Below are positions 50,115-58,529 of a stretch of 64,000 nucleotides of DNA, piece after piece. The translations under genes and the position numbers were made by a program. Origin of the DNA: Paenibacillus lycopersici. GTDB lineage: Bacteria > Bacillota > Bacilli > Paenibacillales > Paenibacillaceae. The notes under the pieces were generated by a model. It worked only from the letters and a program-made list of their open reading frames with translations. It was not told the origin of the DNA and ran no database searches. Location: positions 4,281,001-4,345,000 of the forward strand of contig NZ_CP048209.1 of assembly GCF_010119935.1 (NCBI RefSeq), written 5' to 3'. The stretch's first letter is position 1, and each line of letters opens with the position of its first letter.

Positions 50115-51994
50115 GCTGTTTCCCCTCCACCGCTTCTCTCTTTTAGCACGACGGACATGACGGAAGCCTGCCCGCGCTTCACGCTCTTGAACGGCGCGAA
50201 GCTCCATGAGCTGACGAGCTCCGAATTGGTAATGACCATCGGCGTCGCAAGCGACTTGCTTCCTTTACGGATTTTCTGCATATCGAAGGTGATCAGCAGC
50301 TGGCCGGGCTTCACCTGGTCGCCTTCCTTGACGACCGCGGAGAAGCCCTGGCCTTTCAGCTGCGACGTATCGATGCCGATATGGAGCAGCACCTCCAGCC
50401 CGTCGGGCGTTCGAATGCCGATCGCGTGCATCGACGAATAGACGTGAATGACCTTGCCGAGCACCGGCGACACGAGCTCGCCCTTCTCCGGCATGAACGC
50501 GACGCCGTCGCCGACGAGCTTGCCCGCGAAGATCGGGTCGGGCACCTCGCTGAGCGGCATCATCCGGCCCTGCACCGGCGAACAGAAGAGCACCCTGGAA
50601 ATGTCCCGGCGGATCGCCTTGTTCATCTCCTCCCGGATAAGCTCGGAATAGGTGCCGAACACGATCTGAACATTGCCTCCGCCGAGGCGGATAACGCCGG
50701 CCGCCCCGAGATGCTTGAGCGCGTTGTTGTCGATCAGCTTGTCGCTGCCGACCTTCAAGCGCAGGCGGGTAATGCAGGCCTCCATCTGGAGGATGTTCTC
50801 CTTGCCTCCGATCGCTTGCAGAATAAGCGGCGCCCTGTACGGAATGTCGCCTGCCCATTCGTCGAGCTGCGACCCTTCCTCGCGCCCCGGCGTCGGAATG
50901 CGGAATCGGCGGATCGCCCAGCGGAACATGACATAATAAATCAGACCGAACAAGATGCCGAGCGGAATGATCAGCCAGCCGCGGGTCGCCAAATGCTCGT
51001 TGATCAGATAGTCGATCGCGCCGGCCGAGAACGAGAAGCCCGTCCGCACGCCAAGCTCGTAGGTCAGCCACATCATCAGGCCGGAGAGCAGCGCATGGAT
51101 GACGAAGAGATACGGCGCCACGAACAGGAACGCGAATTCGATCGGCTCCGTCACGCCCGTCAGGAACGAAGCGAGCGCGGCGGTCATGAACGTCTTGCGG
51201 ATCTTCGGCTTCAAATCCTCGCGCGCCTCGTGAATGATCGCGAACGCGATCGCGGGCAGCGCGAACATCATCGTCGGATACAGGCCGGCCATGAACCCGC
51301 CTGCCATCGGATCGCCGGCGAAGAAACGCGGCAAATCGCCGAACACCATATGCCCGTCCGGCGCCTGATAGGCACCGACCTGGAACCAGAATACATGGCT
51401 GACGAGATGATGCAGGCCGAACACGACCAGTATCCGCAGCACGAAGCCGAACAGAAACACGCCGAAGCCGCCGCCGGAATTGACGATATCGCCAAGCTCC
51501 ATCAAGGCGTTATGTATGCTTGGAGCGATTTGAACCATAATGATCGCCCATAAGGTGGAAAAAACGCTGACAATCAGCGGCACGAATCGCGGTCCGCCGA
51601 AGAACTGGATATATTCGGGAAGCTTGATGGTCTTGAACTTCTCGTTCAAGATGCTCGTCACGATCCCGATAATGACGCCCGTGAATACGGTCGGTTCGAG
51701 TTCATAATGACTGGCGTTGATAATGCCTGTATAGATGAACATGCCCGCCATCGCCGCAAGCCCGGCCGTAACGGAATTGCTGGTCATGCCCATGGCGACG
51801 CCGAGGGCGAATAGATAAGGCAGGAACGCGAAGAGCGTCTGACCGGCAGTCAACAAATGCGTATGTATGCTCGGCATGCCGAAGGAGTCCCATGGCAGGG
51901 CGCTGAGGCAGAGAAAGATCGCGGCCGCGGGCAAAACGATGGTCGGGAGCATCAGCGAACGTCCAAGCTGCTGCAGATGACCCATGATGTTCAT
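50111..51994 (-). CDS. PTS EIICBA transporter, glucose/N-acetylglucosamine family
   Basis: 627 residues in domain order IIC-IIB-IIA. IIC (about 1-365) has some ten helices. IIB has its phospho-cysteine in MEACITRLRLKVG. IIA has its histidine in VLLHIGIDTSQLKGQGF. IIC motifs HHLVSHVFWFQVGAY and GDLPRFFAGDPMAGGFMAGLYPTMMF resemble NagP/NagE-type permeases at least as much as PtsG, so N-acetylglucosamine is as likely as glucose. GAGGAGG lies 7 bp before the ATG. It is the first gene of a two-gene operon with ptsI. Confidence 0.92.
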   Translation of the reverse strand: MNIMGHLQQLGRSLMLPTIVLPAAAIFLCLSALPWDSFGMPSIHTHLLTAGQTLFAFLPYLFALGVAMGMTSNSVTAGLAAMAGMFIYTGIINASHYELEPTVFTGVIIGIVTSILNEKFKTIKLPEYIQFFGGPRFVPLIVSVFSTLWAIIMVQIAPSIHNALMELGDIVNSGGGFGVFLFGFVLRILVVFGLHHLVSHVFWFQVGAYQAPDGHMVFGDLPRFFAGDPMAGGFMAGLYPTMMFALPAIAFAIIHEAREDLKPKIRKTFMTAALASFLTGVTEPIEFAFLFVAPYLFVIHALLSGLMMWLTYELGVRTGFSFSAGAIDYLINEHLATRGWLIIPLGILFGLIYYVMFRWAIRRFRIPTPGREEGSQLDEWAGDIPYRAPLILQAIGGKENILQMEACITRLRLKVGSDKLIDNNALKHLGAAGVIRLGGGNVQIVFGTYSELIREEMNKAIRRDISRVLFCSPVQGRMMPLSEVPDPIFAGKLVGDGVAFMPEKGELVSPVLGKVIHVYSSMHAIGIRTPDGLEVLLHIGIDTSQLKGQGFSAVVKEGDQVKPGQLLITFDMQKIRKGSKSLATPMVITNSELVSSWSFAPFKSVKRGQASVMSVVLKERSGGGETA

Positions 51995-52086
51995 AAGCTT
52001 CCCTCCTCTCGGGCGTAAATCGGCTGCCGCCGTCCGATCGGCGGCGCAGCGTCGTTATGATCACGATATACGTATGGCTTGCTTTG

Positions 52087-52115
52087 ATCGTAAGGGTTTC
52101 CCCGATGCTTGTCAA
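52087..52115 (-). promoter_or_regulatory. SigA promoter of the EIICBA-ptsI operon
   Basis: TTGACA (52115-52110), 17 bp, TACGAT (52092-52087) on the minus strand. The -35 lies directly behind the terminator of the upstream repeat-protein gene. No GlcT-type antitermination hairpin was recognised in the ~90-nt leader. Confidence 0.75.
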
Positions 52116-52143
52116 AAGAAAACGGCGGACCGTTAGTCCGCCG
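52116..52143 (-). terminator. Terminator of the PVISH-repeat gene
   Basis: CGGCGGAC (52123-52130) with GTCCGCCG (52136-52143); the minus-strand transcript then reads TTTTCTTTT. The T-run adjoins the -35 of the next operon. Confidence 0.85.
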
Positions 52144-52191
52144 CCTTCCCGAACCCGGAACGGCTGCTAGCCGCCTGCCGTTCCGCTCCGG

Positions 52192-52923
52192 TTATTGCTG
52201 ATAGCCGCCGGAGTTCTGGCTGTTCGCCGTAAATCCGTGACGGGAAATGACCGGACCTTGATTGGAAAATCCGGAATGCTGAAGGACCGGCGTGCTGCCG
52301 GCTTGGCTCGTAAATTGCGTTGCGCCGTAGCCGCCGCTGCCGAAGGAGCTTTGGTGCTGGGCGTTCTGTTGTTGGGCGTTCTGCGCCTGGTACCCGCCGT
52401 AATGCGAAATGACCGGCTGCGATTGTTGATTCGCGTAGCTCGTCAAAGCATGCGATTGATACGGCTGGGACTGCTGGGATTGCTGCATATTTTGGGCTTG
52501 ATAGCCGCCGAAGTGCGAAATGACCGGCTGCGATTGTTGATTCATGTAGCTCGTCGAAGCCTGCGTCCGATAAGACTGGGATTGCTGCTGCTGTTGCTGC
52601 GCGTTTTGGGCTTGATAGCCGCCGTAATGCGAGATGACCGGCTGCGACGACATGTTGTTCGAGCTTCCGCCATAATGCGACAATACCGGTTGGGAACCGT
52701 GCATTTGGCTCGAATTCATAGAGGAGCTTTGGCCATAACCGTTGTTAGCGGAATAACCAAGATGCGAAATGACAGGACCCGTATTGGACTGCGCCGACAT
52801 ATTGCCGGCTTGTTTCGGAATGCCTTGGTAGTGGGATTGCACGAACCCCGATGGTTGATACCGGTTCTGTTGACCCATTCCGCCCGACATTCCGTTAGAG
52901 CCCTGCTGCCCAAATTGATTCAT
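52192..52923 (-). CDS. Gln/Ser/Tyr-rich repeat protein with seven PVISHxG motifs
   Basis: 243 residues of low complexity, rich in Gln, Ser, Gly, Asn and Tyr, with no Cys, no signal peptide and no membrane helix. Seven copies of a motif occur: PVISHLGY (50-57), PVLSHYGG (79-85), PVISHYGGYQAQN (95-107), PVISHFGGYQAQN (133-145), PVISHYGGYQAQN (170-182), PVLQHSGF (212-219), PVISRHGF (224-231). Each contains one His near the centre. Spacers are Gln/Asn-rich. I do not recognise a family. The composition resembles spore-coat or gel-forming proteins, but that is only a resemblance. AGGAGG lies about 11 bp before the ATG, and a terminator follows it. Confidence 0.8.
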   Translation of the reverse strand: MNQFGQQGSNGMSGGMGQQNRYQPSGFVQSHYQGIPKQAGNMSAQSNTGPVISHLGYSANNGYGQSSSMNSSQMHGSQPVLSHYGGSSNNMSSQPVISHYGGYQAQNAQQQQQQSQSYRTQASTSYMNQQSQPVISHFGGYQAQNMQQSQQSQPYQSHALTSYANQQSQPVISHYGGYQAQNAQQQNAQHQSSFGSGGYGATQFTSQAGSTPVLQHSGFSNQGPVISRHGFTANSQNSGGYQQ

Positions 52924-52947
52924 CGTTGTGATGTCCTCCTAGAATTC

Positions 52948-53002
52948 AGGGATTTGGCTTCGGAGCACCCGCTTCAAAGCGTTAGCCCCGAAAAGCCTCC
53001 CT
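52948..53002 (-). other. Strongly folded leader upstream of the PVISH-repeat gene
   Basis: Three nested stems can be drawn: AGGGA/TCCCT (52948-52952 with 52998-53002), GGCTTCGG/CCGAAAAGCC (52956-52963 with 52988-52997, one bulge), and CGCTT/AAGCG (52970-52974 with 52977-52981). It ends 25 bp before the gene start, with no T-run. It matches no riboswitch class that I recognise. It could be a regulatory RNA element or the end of the preceding CoA-binding transcript. Confidence 0.55.
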
Positions 53003-53035
53003 TATTGTTGGAGAGACGGCATGTTTTTATGTTTG

Positions 53036-53470
53036 TTAGGATTTGGCTTTGCCGTGCGGCAGCAGGATGGAATCCTCGACTTTAATGCAGCGGTCCATGA
53101 CCGCGTTCAACCCGCCTTGCTGCGCAATTGCGGCCGCTTCCTCGTTCTCGACGCCGAGCTGCAGCCAGAGCGTCTTGGCGCCGATAGCGACGGCTTCCCG
53201 GGCAATCGGCGGCGTATGCTCGCTGCGGCGGAATACATTGACAAGATCGATGGGAAACGGAATTTCGCCCAGCGATGCGTATACGCGCTCGCCGAGAATC
53301 GTCTCGGCGTTCGGATTCACCGGAACAATCCGGTAGCCCTTGGCCTGCATGGCCTCCGACACCATGTAGGAGGTACGTTCCGGATTGTCCGACAAGCCGA
53401 CCACCGCGATCGTGCGCGATGCTTCCAGAATCCGTTTGATCTCATCCCGCGAAGGATTCGCGAATGCCAT
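53036..53470 (-). CDS. CoA-binding domain protein (YccU family)
   Basis: 144 residues with a Rossmann-type CoA-binding domain: TIAVVGLSDNPERTSYMVSEAMQAKGYRIVPVNPN, then VNVFRRSEHTPPI and ALQLGVENEEA-like LWLQLGVENEEAA. The family resembles succinyl-CoA synthetase alpha-subunit N-termini but lacks the ligase parts. Its biological role is unknown. AAAGGA lies about 10 bp before the ATG. It sits between aroA and the repeat-protein gene, transcribed in the same direction as both. Confidence 0.92.
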   Translation of the reverse strand: MAFANPSRDEIKRILEASRTIAVVGLSDNPERTSYMVSEAMQAKGYRIVPVNPNAETILGERVYASLGEIPFPIDLVNVFRRSEHTPPIAREAVAIGAKTLWLQLGVENEEAAAIAQQGGLNAVMDRCIKVEDSILLPHGKAKS

Positions 53471-53557
53471 TCGTCATCCATCCTTTCATCTTGGACCGCG
53501 CTTCCATAGCCCTATCCGTATTCAGCGAGCCTCAGAGACGGCTTGCGGATCCATTCC

Positions 53558-54856
53558 TTACTTGGATTCTACCCATTCCACGTTCGCGCCGAGCGCCTTC
53601 ATATGATCGAAGAAGATCGGATACGATTTGGCGACATGATGCGCATCGTGAATCCGAATCGGCGCTTTCGCGCGCAGACCGACGACGGTCAAGGCCATGA
53701 TGACGCGGTGGTCGTAATGCGCGTTGATATCGACGCCGCCTTCGACGCCTTCCGGGCGGCCGTGAACGATGATTTCGCTGCGGCGCTCTTCCACGTTGGC
53801 GCCCGCTTTGCGAAGCTCGTTCAAGTAGTCCGTGATGCGATCGCATTCTTTATAACGCAGATTCTCGACGTCGTAGAAACGGGAGGTGCCATCCGCGAAG
53901 ACCGCGGCGGCGACCATAGCCAGAACGGCGTCCGTCGCTTTGTCGCCGTCGAACTCTACCGCCTTCAGCTTGCCGTTGCCTTGGACGTGAACGATCCCGT
54001 TGTCATGCGTGAGCGGCACGTCCATCATGCGCAGCACGTCGACGATCGCGCGCTCGCCCTGCTTGCTGTGCTCCATCAGGCGATGCAGCTTCACGTCGGA
54101 TTGCGAGACGGCCGCGGCCGCAAGCACCGCCGCGGAACCGGGATAATCGCCTTGCACGACGTATTCCTTCGCCGCGTACTTCTGACCGCCTTTCACCCGG
54201 TAGCGCATCAGATCCTCGCTCGCTTCGATGACGATGCCCGCCTGTTCCAATACTTCGAGCGTCTGGCCGACGACGACCTTGGATTTCAGGTCGTGCAGCA
54301 CTTCGATCTCGCTGTCTTCCTTCAGCAGCGGCGTCAAGAAGAGGAGCGCGCTCAGGAACTGCGAGCTGACATTGCCGGACACCTGGATTTTGCCGCCCTT
54401 CGGCGCGCCGCCGCGGATCGTAATCGGCAGTTTGCCGTCGTTATGCCGCACGTCCGCGCCGATCTGGCCGAGCGCGTCGATCAGGTCGTCGTGCGGGCGC
54501 TTGCCGAGCGAATCCGGGTAACGGTTGATGAACGTCACGTCCGGCGCCAGCGAAGCGATCGCCATCAGGAACCGCAGCACAGCCCCCGCGTTGCCGACGT
54601 CAAGTTCCTTCACGTCGCGCGGGCTCGATCCGAAACCGACGATCGTCATTTTCTCGTCGTCTTCCTCGATTACCGCGCCCAGGTCGCGGATGCAGCGGCG
54701 CATCGCGTCGCTATCCTCGCTGTGAGCCGGGTAATAGATCGTGCTGGTGCCTTCCGCAAGCGCGGCGACAAGCAGGTAACGCGTCGTGTAGTTCTTGGAA
54801 GAAAGCGCTTGAAGCTCGCCCTTCAATTGCGGCGTAGGTGTAACAATAACGTCCAT
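53558..54856 (-). CDS. aroA: 3-phosphoshikimate 1-carboxyvinyltransferase (EPSP synthase), divergent
   Basis: 432 residues with the two-domain EPSP synthase fold: RPHDDLIDALGQIGADV, NVSSQFLSALLFL, ATDAVLAMVAAAVFADG with LRYKECDRI, and YDHRVIMAL. The enzyme joins shikimate-3-phosphate and PEP. Two sites diverge from the common form. Near the N-terminus SKNYTTR replaces SKSxSNR, with Lys21 and Arg26 kept. The PEP loop reads GNAGAVLRF (88-96), so Ala92 and Phe96 stand where Thr97 and Pro101 are in E. coli. The ATG at 54856 was chosen by homology; GAAGGGG lies 12 bp upstream. aroK lies 43 bp upstream, so the pair is likely co-transcribed. Confidence 0.9.
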   Translation of the reverse strand: MDVIVTPTPQLKGELQALSSKNYTTRYLLVAALAEGTSTIYYPAHSEDSDAMRRCIRDLGAVIEEDDEKMTIVGFGSSPRDVKELDVGNAGAVLRFLMAIASLAPDVTFINRYPDSLGKRPHDDLIDALGQIGADVRHNDGKLPITIRGGAPKGGKIQVSGNVSSQFLSALLFLTPLLKEDSEIEVLHDLKSKVVVGQTLEVLEQAGIVIEASEDLMRYRVKGGQKYAAKEYVVQGDYPGSAAVLAAAAVSQSDVKLHRLMEHSKQGERAIVDVLRMMDVPLTHDNGIVHVQGNGKLKAVEFDGDKATDAVLAMVAAAVFADGTSRFYDVENLRYKECDRITDYLNELRKAGANVEERRSEIIVHGRPEGVEGGVDINAHYDHRVIMALTVVGLRAKAPIRIHDAHHVAKSYPIFFDHMKALGANVEWVESK

Positions 54857-54899
54857 GGTTGCGCAGGTCCCCTTCTTAATGGAATGTTTCATGGTAATG

Positions 54900-55418
54900 T
54901 TAGCGTTGAATGGCTTGCGCGATTCGTTCCACGACCTCGTCGACGGCGAGGCTCGTCGTATCGATCGTCAGATGGGCGAAATCGTATGCGTGCTTCCGCT
55001 CTTCGAGCAGCTTGTAGGTTCGTTCCCGAACGTTCCCCTGGAGCAGCGGACGGTCGGGATCCTGGCTGACGCGCTCGATCAATCGCTCGGGATCCGCCTT
55101 GAGCGCCACGACGAAACCGCTCCGAAGAATGAGCTCGCGATTGACGGGCGCGAGCACGGCCCCGCCGCCGGTCGCGACGACAAGCGTCTCCCGCGAGCTC
55201 AGCACCGCTTCCAGCGCTTCCGTCTCCGCGGCCCTGAAGGCGCTCTCGCCCCGGTTCGCGAAGATGGAGGCGATCTCTTCGCCTTCGCGCTTCACGATCT
55301 CGGCATCCACGTCGGTGCTCGCGCAGCCGAGCCGGCTCGCAAGCTGCTTGCCGACCGTCGATTTGCCCGTGCCCGCGAAACCGATGAGCACGATATGCTG
55401 CGAGCTGATTTCGCTCAT
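54900..55418 (-). CDS. aroK: Shikimate kinase
   Basis: 172 residues with Walker A GFAGTGKST, the shikimate-binding DVDAEIVKREG and FRAAETEALE, the GGGAV loop and the lid DRPLLQGNVRERTYKL. It phosphorylates shikimate in the step before EPSP synthase, which the next gene encodes. The ATG at 55418 follows GGAAGG by 8 bp; a GTG 9 bp earlier would overlap that site. Length is standard. An extended -10 promoter lies about 50 bp upstream. Confidence 0.95.
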   Translation of the reverse strand: MSEISSQHIVLIGFAGTGKSTVGKQLASRLGCASTDVDAEIVKREGEEIASIFANRGESAFRAAETEALEAVLSSRETLVVATGGGAVLAPVNRELILRSGFVVALKADPERLIERVSQDPDRPLLQGNVRERTYKLLEERKHAYDFAHLTIDTTSLAVDEVVERIAQAIQR

Positions 55419-55464
55419 GTCCGACACCTTCCCTTACGTCTGTATACGATAAACATGTTTCATG

Positions 55465-55473
55465 ATTATAGCA
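55465..55473 (-). promoter_or_regulatory. Extended -10 promoter of aroK-aroA
   Basis: TGCTATAAT on the minus strand (55473-55465). No clear -35. Confidence 0.55.
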
Positions 55474-55557
55474 TTTTTCATGTACCTCGGGTATAAAAAA
55501 CTTGTTTCTACCGTAGAGTTGATAGTACTGGTCAAATCTTGATAAGGAGTGAATGTC

Positions 55558-55857
55558 ATGGCTGCATTGCCGGAGCCCTTCTCCGCCCTCTATCGCGTCA
55601 AACGCATCAGCGATCCGGACTACCCGCTGTCCCGCGACGACGTCATCTGGACGCTTGAATTCGTGAAAAAGAAAATGGCTGACGAAGCACCCGATTTGCA
55701 CGGTCTCCCCCAGCCACTCTTATTGAAGAAATTTCAATGCTTCGCCGAAGCTTCCTTGCTGCTGCTGAAGCAGCGCAGCGGATGCGGCCCGGAAGCCGAC
55801 CGGCTGCGCCAATGCCTGCTGGAAGTGATCGCCGGCCTTACGATTGAATCCAGTTGA
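55558..55857 (+). CDS. Hypothetical protein, 99 residues
   Basis: Starts [21 protein letters not shown], with AAGGAG 8 bp before the ATG. It is small, helical and charged ([49 protein letters not shown]). I do not recognise a family. There is no membrane segment or signal. Its 3' end overlaps the end of the convergent gnd gene by 20 bp, and no terminator separates them. Confidence 0.72.
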   Translation: MAALPEPFSALYRVKRISDPDYPLSRDDVIWTLEFVKKKMADEAPDLHGLPQPLLLKKFQCFAEASLLLLKQRSGCGPEADRLRQCLLEVIAGLTIESS

Positions 55858-57250
55858 AGTGGAACGTGCCTTCTTTGTCCACGCGCTTGAACGTATGGGC
55901 GCCGAAGTAGTCGCGCTGCGCTTGCAGCAGGTTCGCAGGCAGACGTTCCGTGCGGTAGCTGTCATAGTAGGACAGCGCGCTCGAGAAGGCCGGCACCGGA
56001 ATGCCTTGCGCGACGGCCGTCGCGATTACTTCGCGCCATGCGCCTTGGTACGATTCCACGATTTCCTTGAAGTATTCGTCGAGCAGCAGGTTGCTCAGCG
56101 CCGGGTTGCGGTCGTAAGCGTCCTTGATGTTCTGCAGGAAGCCGGCGCGGATGATGCAGCCCCCGCGGAAGATCATCGCGATGTCGCCGTAGCGCAGGTT
56201 CCAGCCGAATTCGTCGGACGCCGCGCGCATTTGCGCGAAGCCTTGCGCGTAGGAACAGATCTTGCTGGCGAACAGCGCTTTGCGAACCGCTTCGATGAAT
56301 GCCGCTTTGTCGCCTTGGAACGCCGCCGCTTGCGGTCCTTTCAGCAGCTTGCTCGCTTCGACGCGCTCTTGCTTCAGCGCGGACAGGAAGCGGGAGAATA
56401 CGGATTCCGTAATGATGGACAGCGGCACGCCGAGATCCAGCGCGCTTTGGCTCGTCCATTTGCCCGTGCCCTTCTGGCCGGCGGAGTCGAGGATGACGTC
56501 GACCATCGGCTTGTTCGTTTCCGGATCGTATTTGGAGAAGATGTCGGCCGTGATCTCGATCAGGTAGCTGTCGAGCTCGCCTTTGTTCCACTCGGTGAAG
56601 ATGGCGTGAAGCTCTTCCGTGCTTACGCCGAGCACGCGGTTCAGCAGGTCGTACGCTTCGCAGATCAGCTGCATGTCGCCGTACTCGATGCCGTTGTGAA
56701 CCATTTTGACGTAGTGGCCCGCGCCGTCCGGGCCGATGTATGTGCAGCATGGGTCGCCGCCGACTTTCGCCGAAATCGCCGTCAGGATCGGCTCGACCAG
56801 CTTATAAGCGGATTCTTGGCCGCCAGGCATGATGGACGGTCCTTTCAGCGCGCCTTCTTCGCCGCCGGAAACGCCGGTGCCGATGAAGCGCAGGCCGCGG
56901 GCTTCGAGGTCTTTGCTGCGGCGAACCGTGTCGGGGAAGTACGCGTTGCCGCCGTCGATGATGATGTCGCCTTGGTCGAGCAGCGGAACGAGCGAGTCGA
57001 TCGTCGCGTCCGTGCCGGCGCCGGCTTGTACCATGATCAGGATTTTGCGGGGCACTTCAAGGGATTGCACGAATTCTTCGATGGAATATGTACCGACCAG
57101 GTTCTTACCGGCGGCTTCCTTCATCAAGTCGTCCGTCTTCTCGCGCGAACGGTTGAATACGGAAACCGTAAACCCTCTGCTTTCGATATTGAGCGCAAGG
57201 TTCTTACCCATGACGGCAAGGCCGATTACGCCGATTTGCTGCTTAGACAT
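55838..57250 (-). CDS. gnd: 6-phosphogluconate dehydrogenase (NADP-type, decarboxylating)
   Basis: 470 residues. N-terminal Rossmann motif [20 protein letters not shown]; the signature [17 protein letters not shown]; catalytic region [20 protein letters not shown]; and substrate-binding [11 protein letters not shown]. It oxidises 6-phosphogluconate to ribulose-5-phosphate with release of CO2 in the pentose phosphate pathway. The ATG at 57250 follows GGAG by 6 bp. Length is standard for the long form. It has its own promoter and lies alone on its transcript. Confidence 0.95.
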   Translation of the reverse strand: MSKQQIGVIGLAVMGKNLALNIESRGFTVSVFNRSREKTDDLMKEAAGKNLVGTYSIEEFVQSLEVPRKILIMVQAGAGTDATIDSLVPLLDQGDIIIDGGNAYFPDTVRRSKDLEARGLRFIGTGVSGGEEGALKGPSIMPGGQESAYKLVEPILTAISAKVGGDPCCTYIGPDGAGHYVKMVHNGIEYGDMQLICEAYDLLNRVLGVSTEELHAIFTEWNKGELDSYLIEITADIFSKYDPETNKPMVDVILDSAGQKGTGKWTSQSALDLGVPLSIITESVFSRFLSALKQERVEASKLLKGPQAAAFQGDKAAFIEAVRKALFASKICSYAQGFAQMRAASDEFGWNLRYGDIAMIFRGGCIIRAGFLQNIKDAYDRNPALSNLLLDEYFKEIVESYQGAWREVIATAVAQGIPVPAFSSALSYYDSYRTERLPANLLQAQRDYFGAHTFKRVDKEGTFHFNWIQS

Positions 57251-57331
57251 AGAAATCTCCACACCTTTACTCTGATATAGTGATGAAGCATTGCGACGTG
57301 CCGCGAGGCTTTTTACGCATACAATACTCCT

Positions 57332-57360
57332 ATTTTACTCTTTTTAACCGCTAATGAAAA
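57332..57360 (-). promoter_or_regulatory. Probable SigA promoter of gnd
   Basis: TTTTCA (57360-57355), 17 bp, TAAAAT (57337-57332) on the minus strand, about 80 bp before the ATG. Confidence 0.5.
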
Positions 57361-57399
57361 CCATTGGGCAGTAAAAATGTCGTTAAAGGCCGGAAATTG

Positions 57400-57437
57400 A
57401 AATAAACTCCCGCTGGAACAGCCCGGGAGTTTATTTC
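57400..57437. terminator. Terminator of the 198-residue hypothetical gene
   Basis: AAATAAACTCCCG / CGGGAGTTTATTT with an 11-nt loop, perfect over 13 bp, able to act on both strands. Confidence 0.88.
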
Positions 57438-57458
57438 ATGCTTGCTATGGCAGGTATT

Positions 57459-58055
57459 TCAAAGTTCAAGCTGTATCATCTCAGTTCTTAGGGATTGCAG
57501 TCTCTCCTTGGACTGCGCCATGTCGGTCTCGCGCCCTTCGGTAATCGCTTCGTGGAGAACGGATAGCTCGTAGTCAAGTTCGTAACGAAGCACGGACGCC
57601 CGCTCTTCGGCCCGCTTCGACTGAAACGCCTGAATCACTTCTTCCACAGTAACGAACGGTTTCTTCTGATAAATGATCCGATGTTCCATGCCGGACACCT
57701 CCACAAGTCTTATGATTTCGCCAAACATGATGCTCTCGATGACAATCTGTCTGTCCTTGAAACGTTTGACAACCGCATGGCCTCGTGAATCGTTGATGAG
57801 CTTCTCCAGCAAATCCGACAGCTTCTCGTCCTTGATCAAATAATCGCCGACGATTTTATAGCGGTTTCGCATCCGTTGGAAGCGAAGCTTCACCAGCTTG
57901 CGTCCGCTTCGCACGGAGATGAGAAAATAGACCTCTGTTTCGCTCCAATAAAGCGAATACCCCTCCTGGATCAAATCCCGAATGAGATTTTGGATTTGCC
58001 GGCGGTCGAATCGCAGCTCCAAATTGCAATACTCTACTTCGTAGCTCTTGTTCAT
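57459..58055 (-). CDS. Hypothetical protein, 198 residues
   Basis: Starts MNKSYEVEYCNLELRFDRRQIQ at an ATG that follows GGGAGGGA by 6 bp. The protein is soluble and strongly charged: a beta-rich N-terminal part with VYFLISVRSGRKLVKLRFQRMRNRYK, then a helical C-terminal part (LLEKLINDSRGHAVVKRFKD...ELSVLHEAITEGRETDMAQSKERLQSLRTEMIQ) that may form a coiled coil. I do not recognise the family. It has a single-gene unit with its own terminator. Confidence 0.8.
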   Translation of the reverse strand: MNKSYEVEYCNLELRFDRRQIQNLIRDLIQEGYSLYWSETEVYFLISVRSGRKLVKLRFQRMRNRYKIVGDYLIKDEKLSDLLEKLINDSRGHAVVKRFKDRQIVIESIMFGEIIRLVEVSGMEHRIIYQKKPFVTVEEVIQAFQSKRAEERASVLRYELDYELSVLHEAITEGRETDMAQSKERLQSLRTEMIQLEL

Positions 58056-58255
58056 CGGCAATCCCTCCCTTCGCTTGGATTCATTAACGAAATGTTCTGA
58101 ATATTCTCTCATATCATTATCTTATACTCCATCTTATGTTCTGGCAACTTGGATTATTGACTATTTTTAAACGCGGCGGCCCGATTCGGACAAACAAAAT
58201 TGTTTGCGCGATCAGTCATATTCCCTTTACCCCGGCGTAATGCCCGCAAACGCAA

Positions 58256-58298
58256 AACAGCCGTCTTCGCGCCTGAATTTCGGGCGGCGAAGACGGCT
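58256..58298 (-). terminator. Probable terminator of the small membrane protein gene
   Basis: AGCCGTCTTCGC (58259-58270) with GCGAAGACGGCT (58287-58298), a 12-bp perfect stem. TTTTG follows on the minus strand. The rest of the gap back to 58056 shows nothing else. Confidence 0.7.
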
Positions 58299-58328
58299 TT
58301 CGTCCTTGTTCGCGGAAGCGGCTTGTCG

Positions 58329-58529
58329 TCAGACAAACCAAGTATTCAGAATAATGCCGAATGCGACTGCGCTTACGACCGCGCCGATAAAGCTGTACGT
58401 ACCCGCGCGGTACTTCAATTGAAACATCCTCAGTATGCCGAAACTGAGCAGACCGAAGATCAGCATAATGAAGATCGCGCCCGTAATGAACAAAGCCGCG
58501 GAAACTTGACTGACATCCACCAATTCCAA
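58329..58529 (-). CDS. Small two-helix membrane protein
   Basis: About 66 residues with two hydrophobic segments (AALFITGAIFIMLIFGLLSFG and YSFIGAVVSAVAFGIILN) joined by a short basic loop (RMFQLKYRAG). I do not recognise the family. The TTG at 58529 follows GGGAG by 8 bp; a GTG 9 bp earlier would overlap that site. The gene is single, followed by a hairpin terminator. Confidence 0.65.
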   Translation of the reverse strand: MELVDVSQVSAALFITGAIFIMLIFGLLSFGILRMFQLKYRAGTYSFIGAVVSAVAFGIILNTWFV

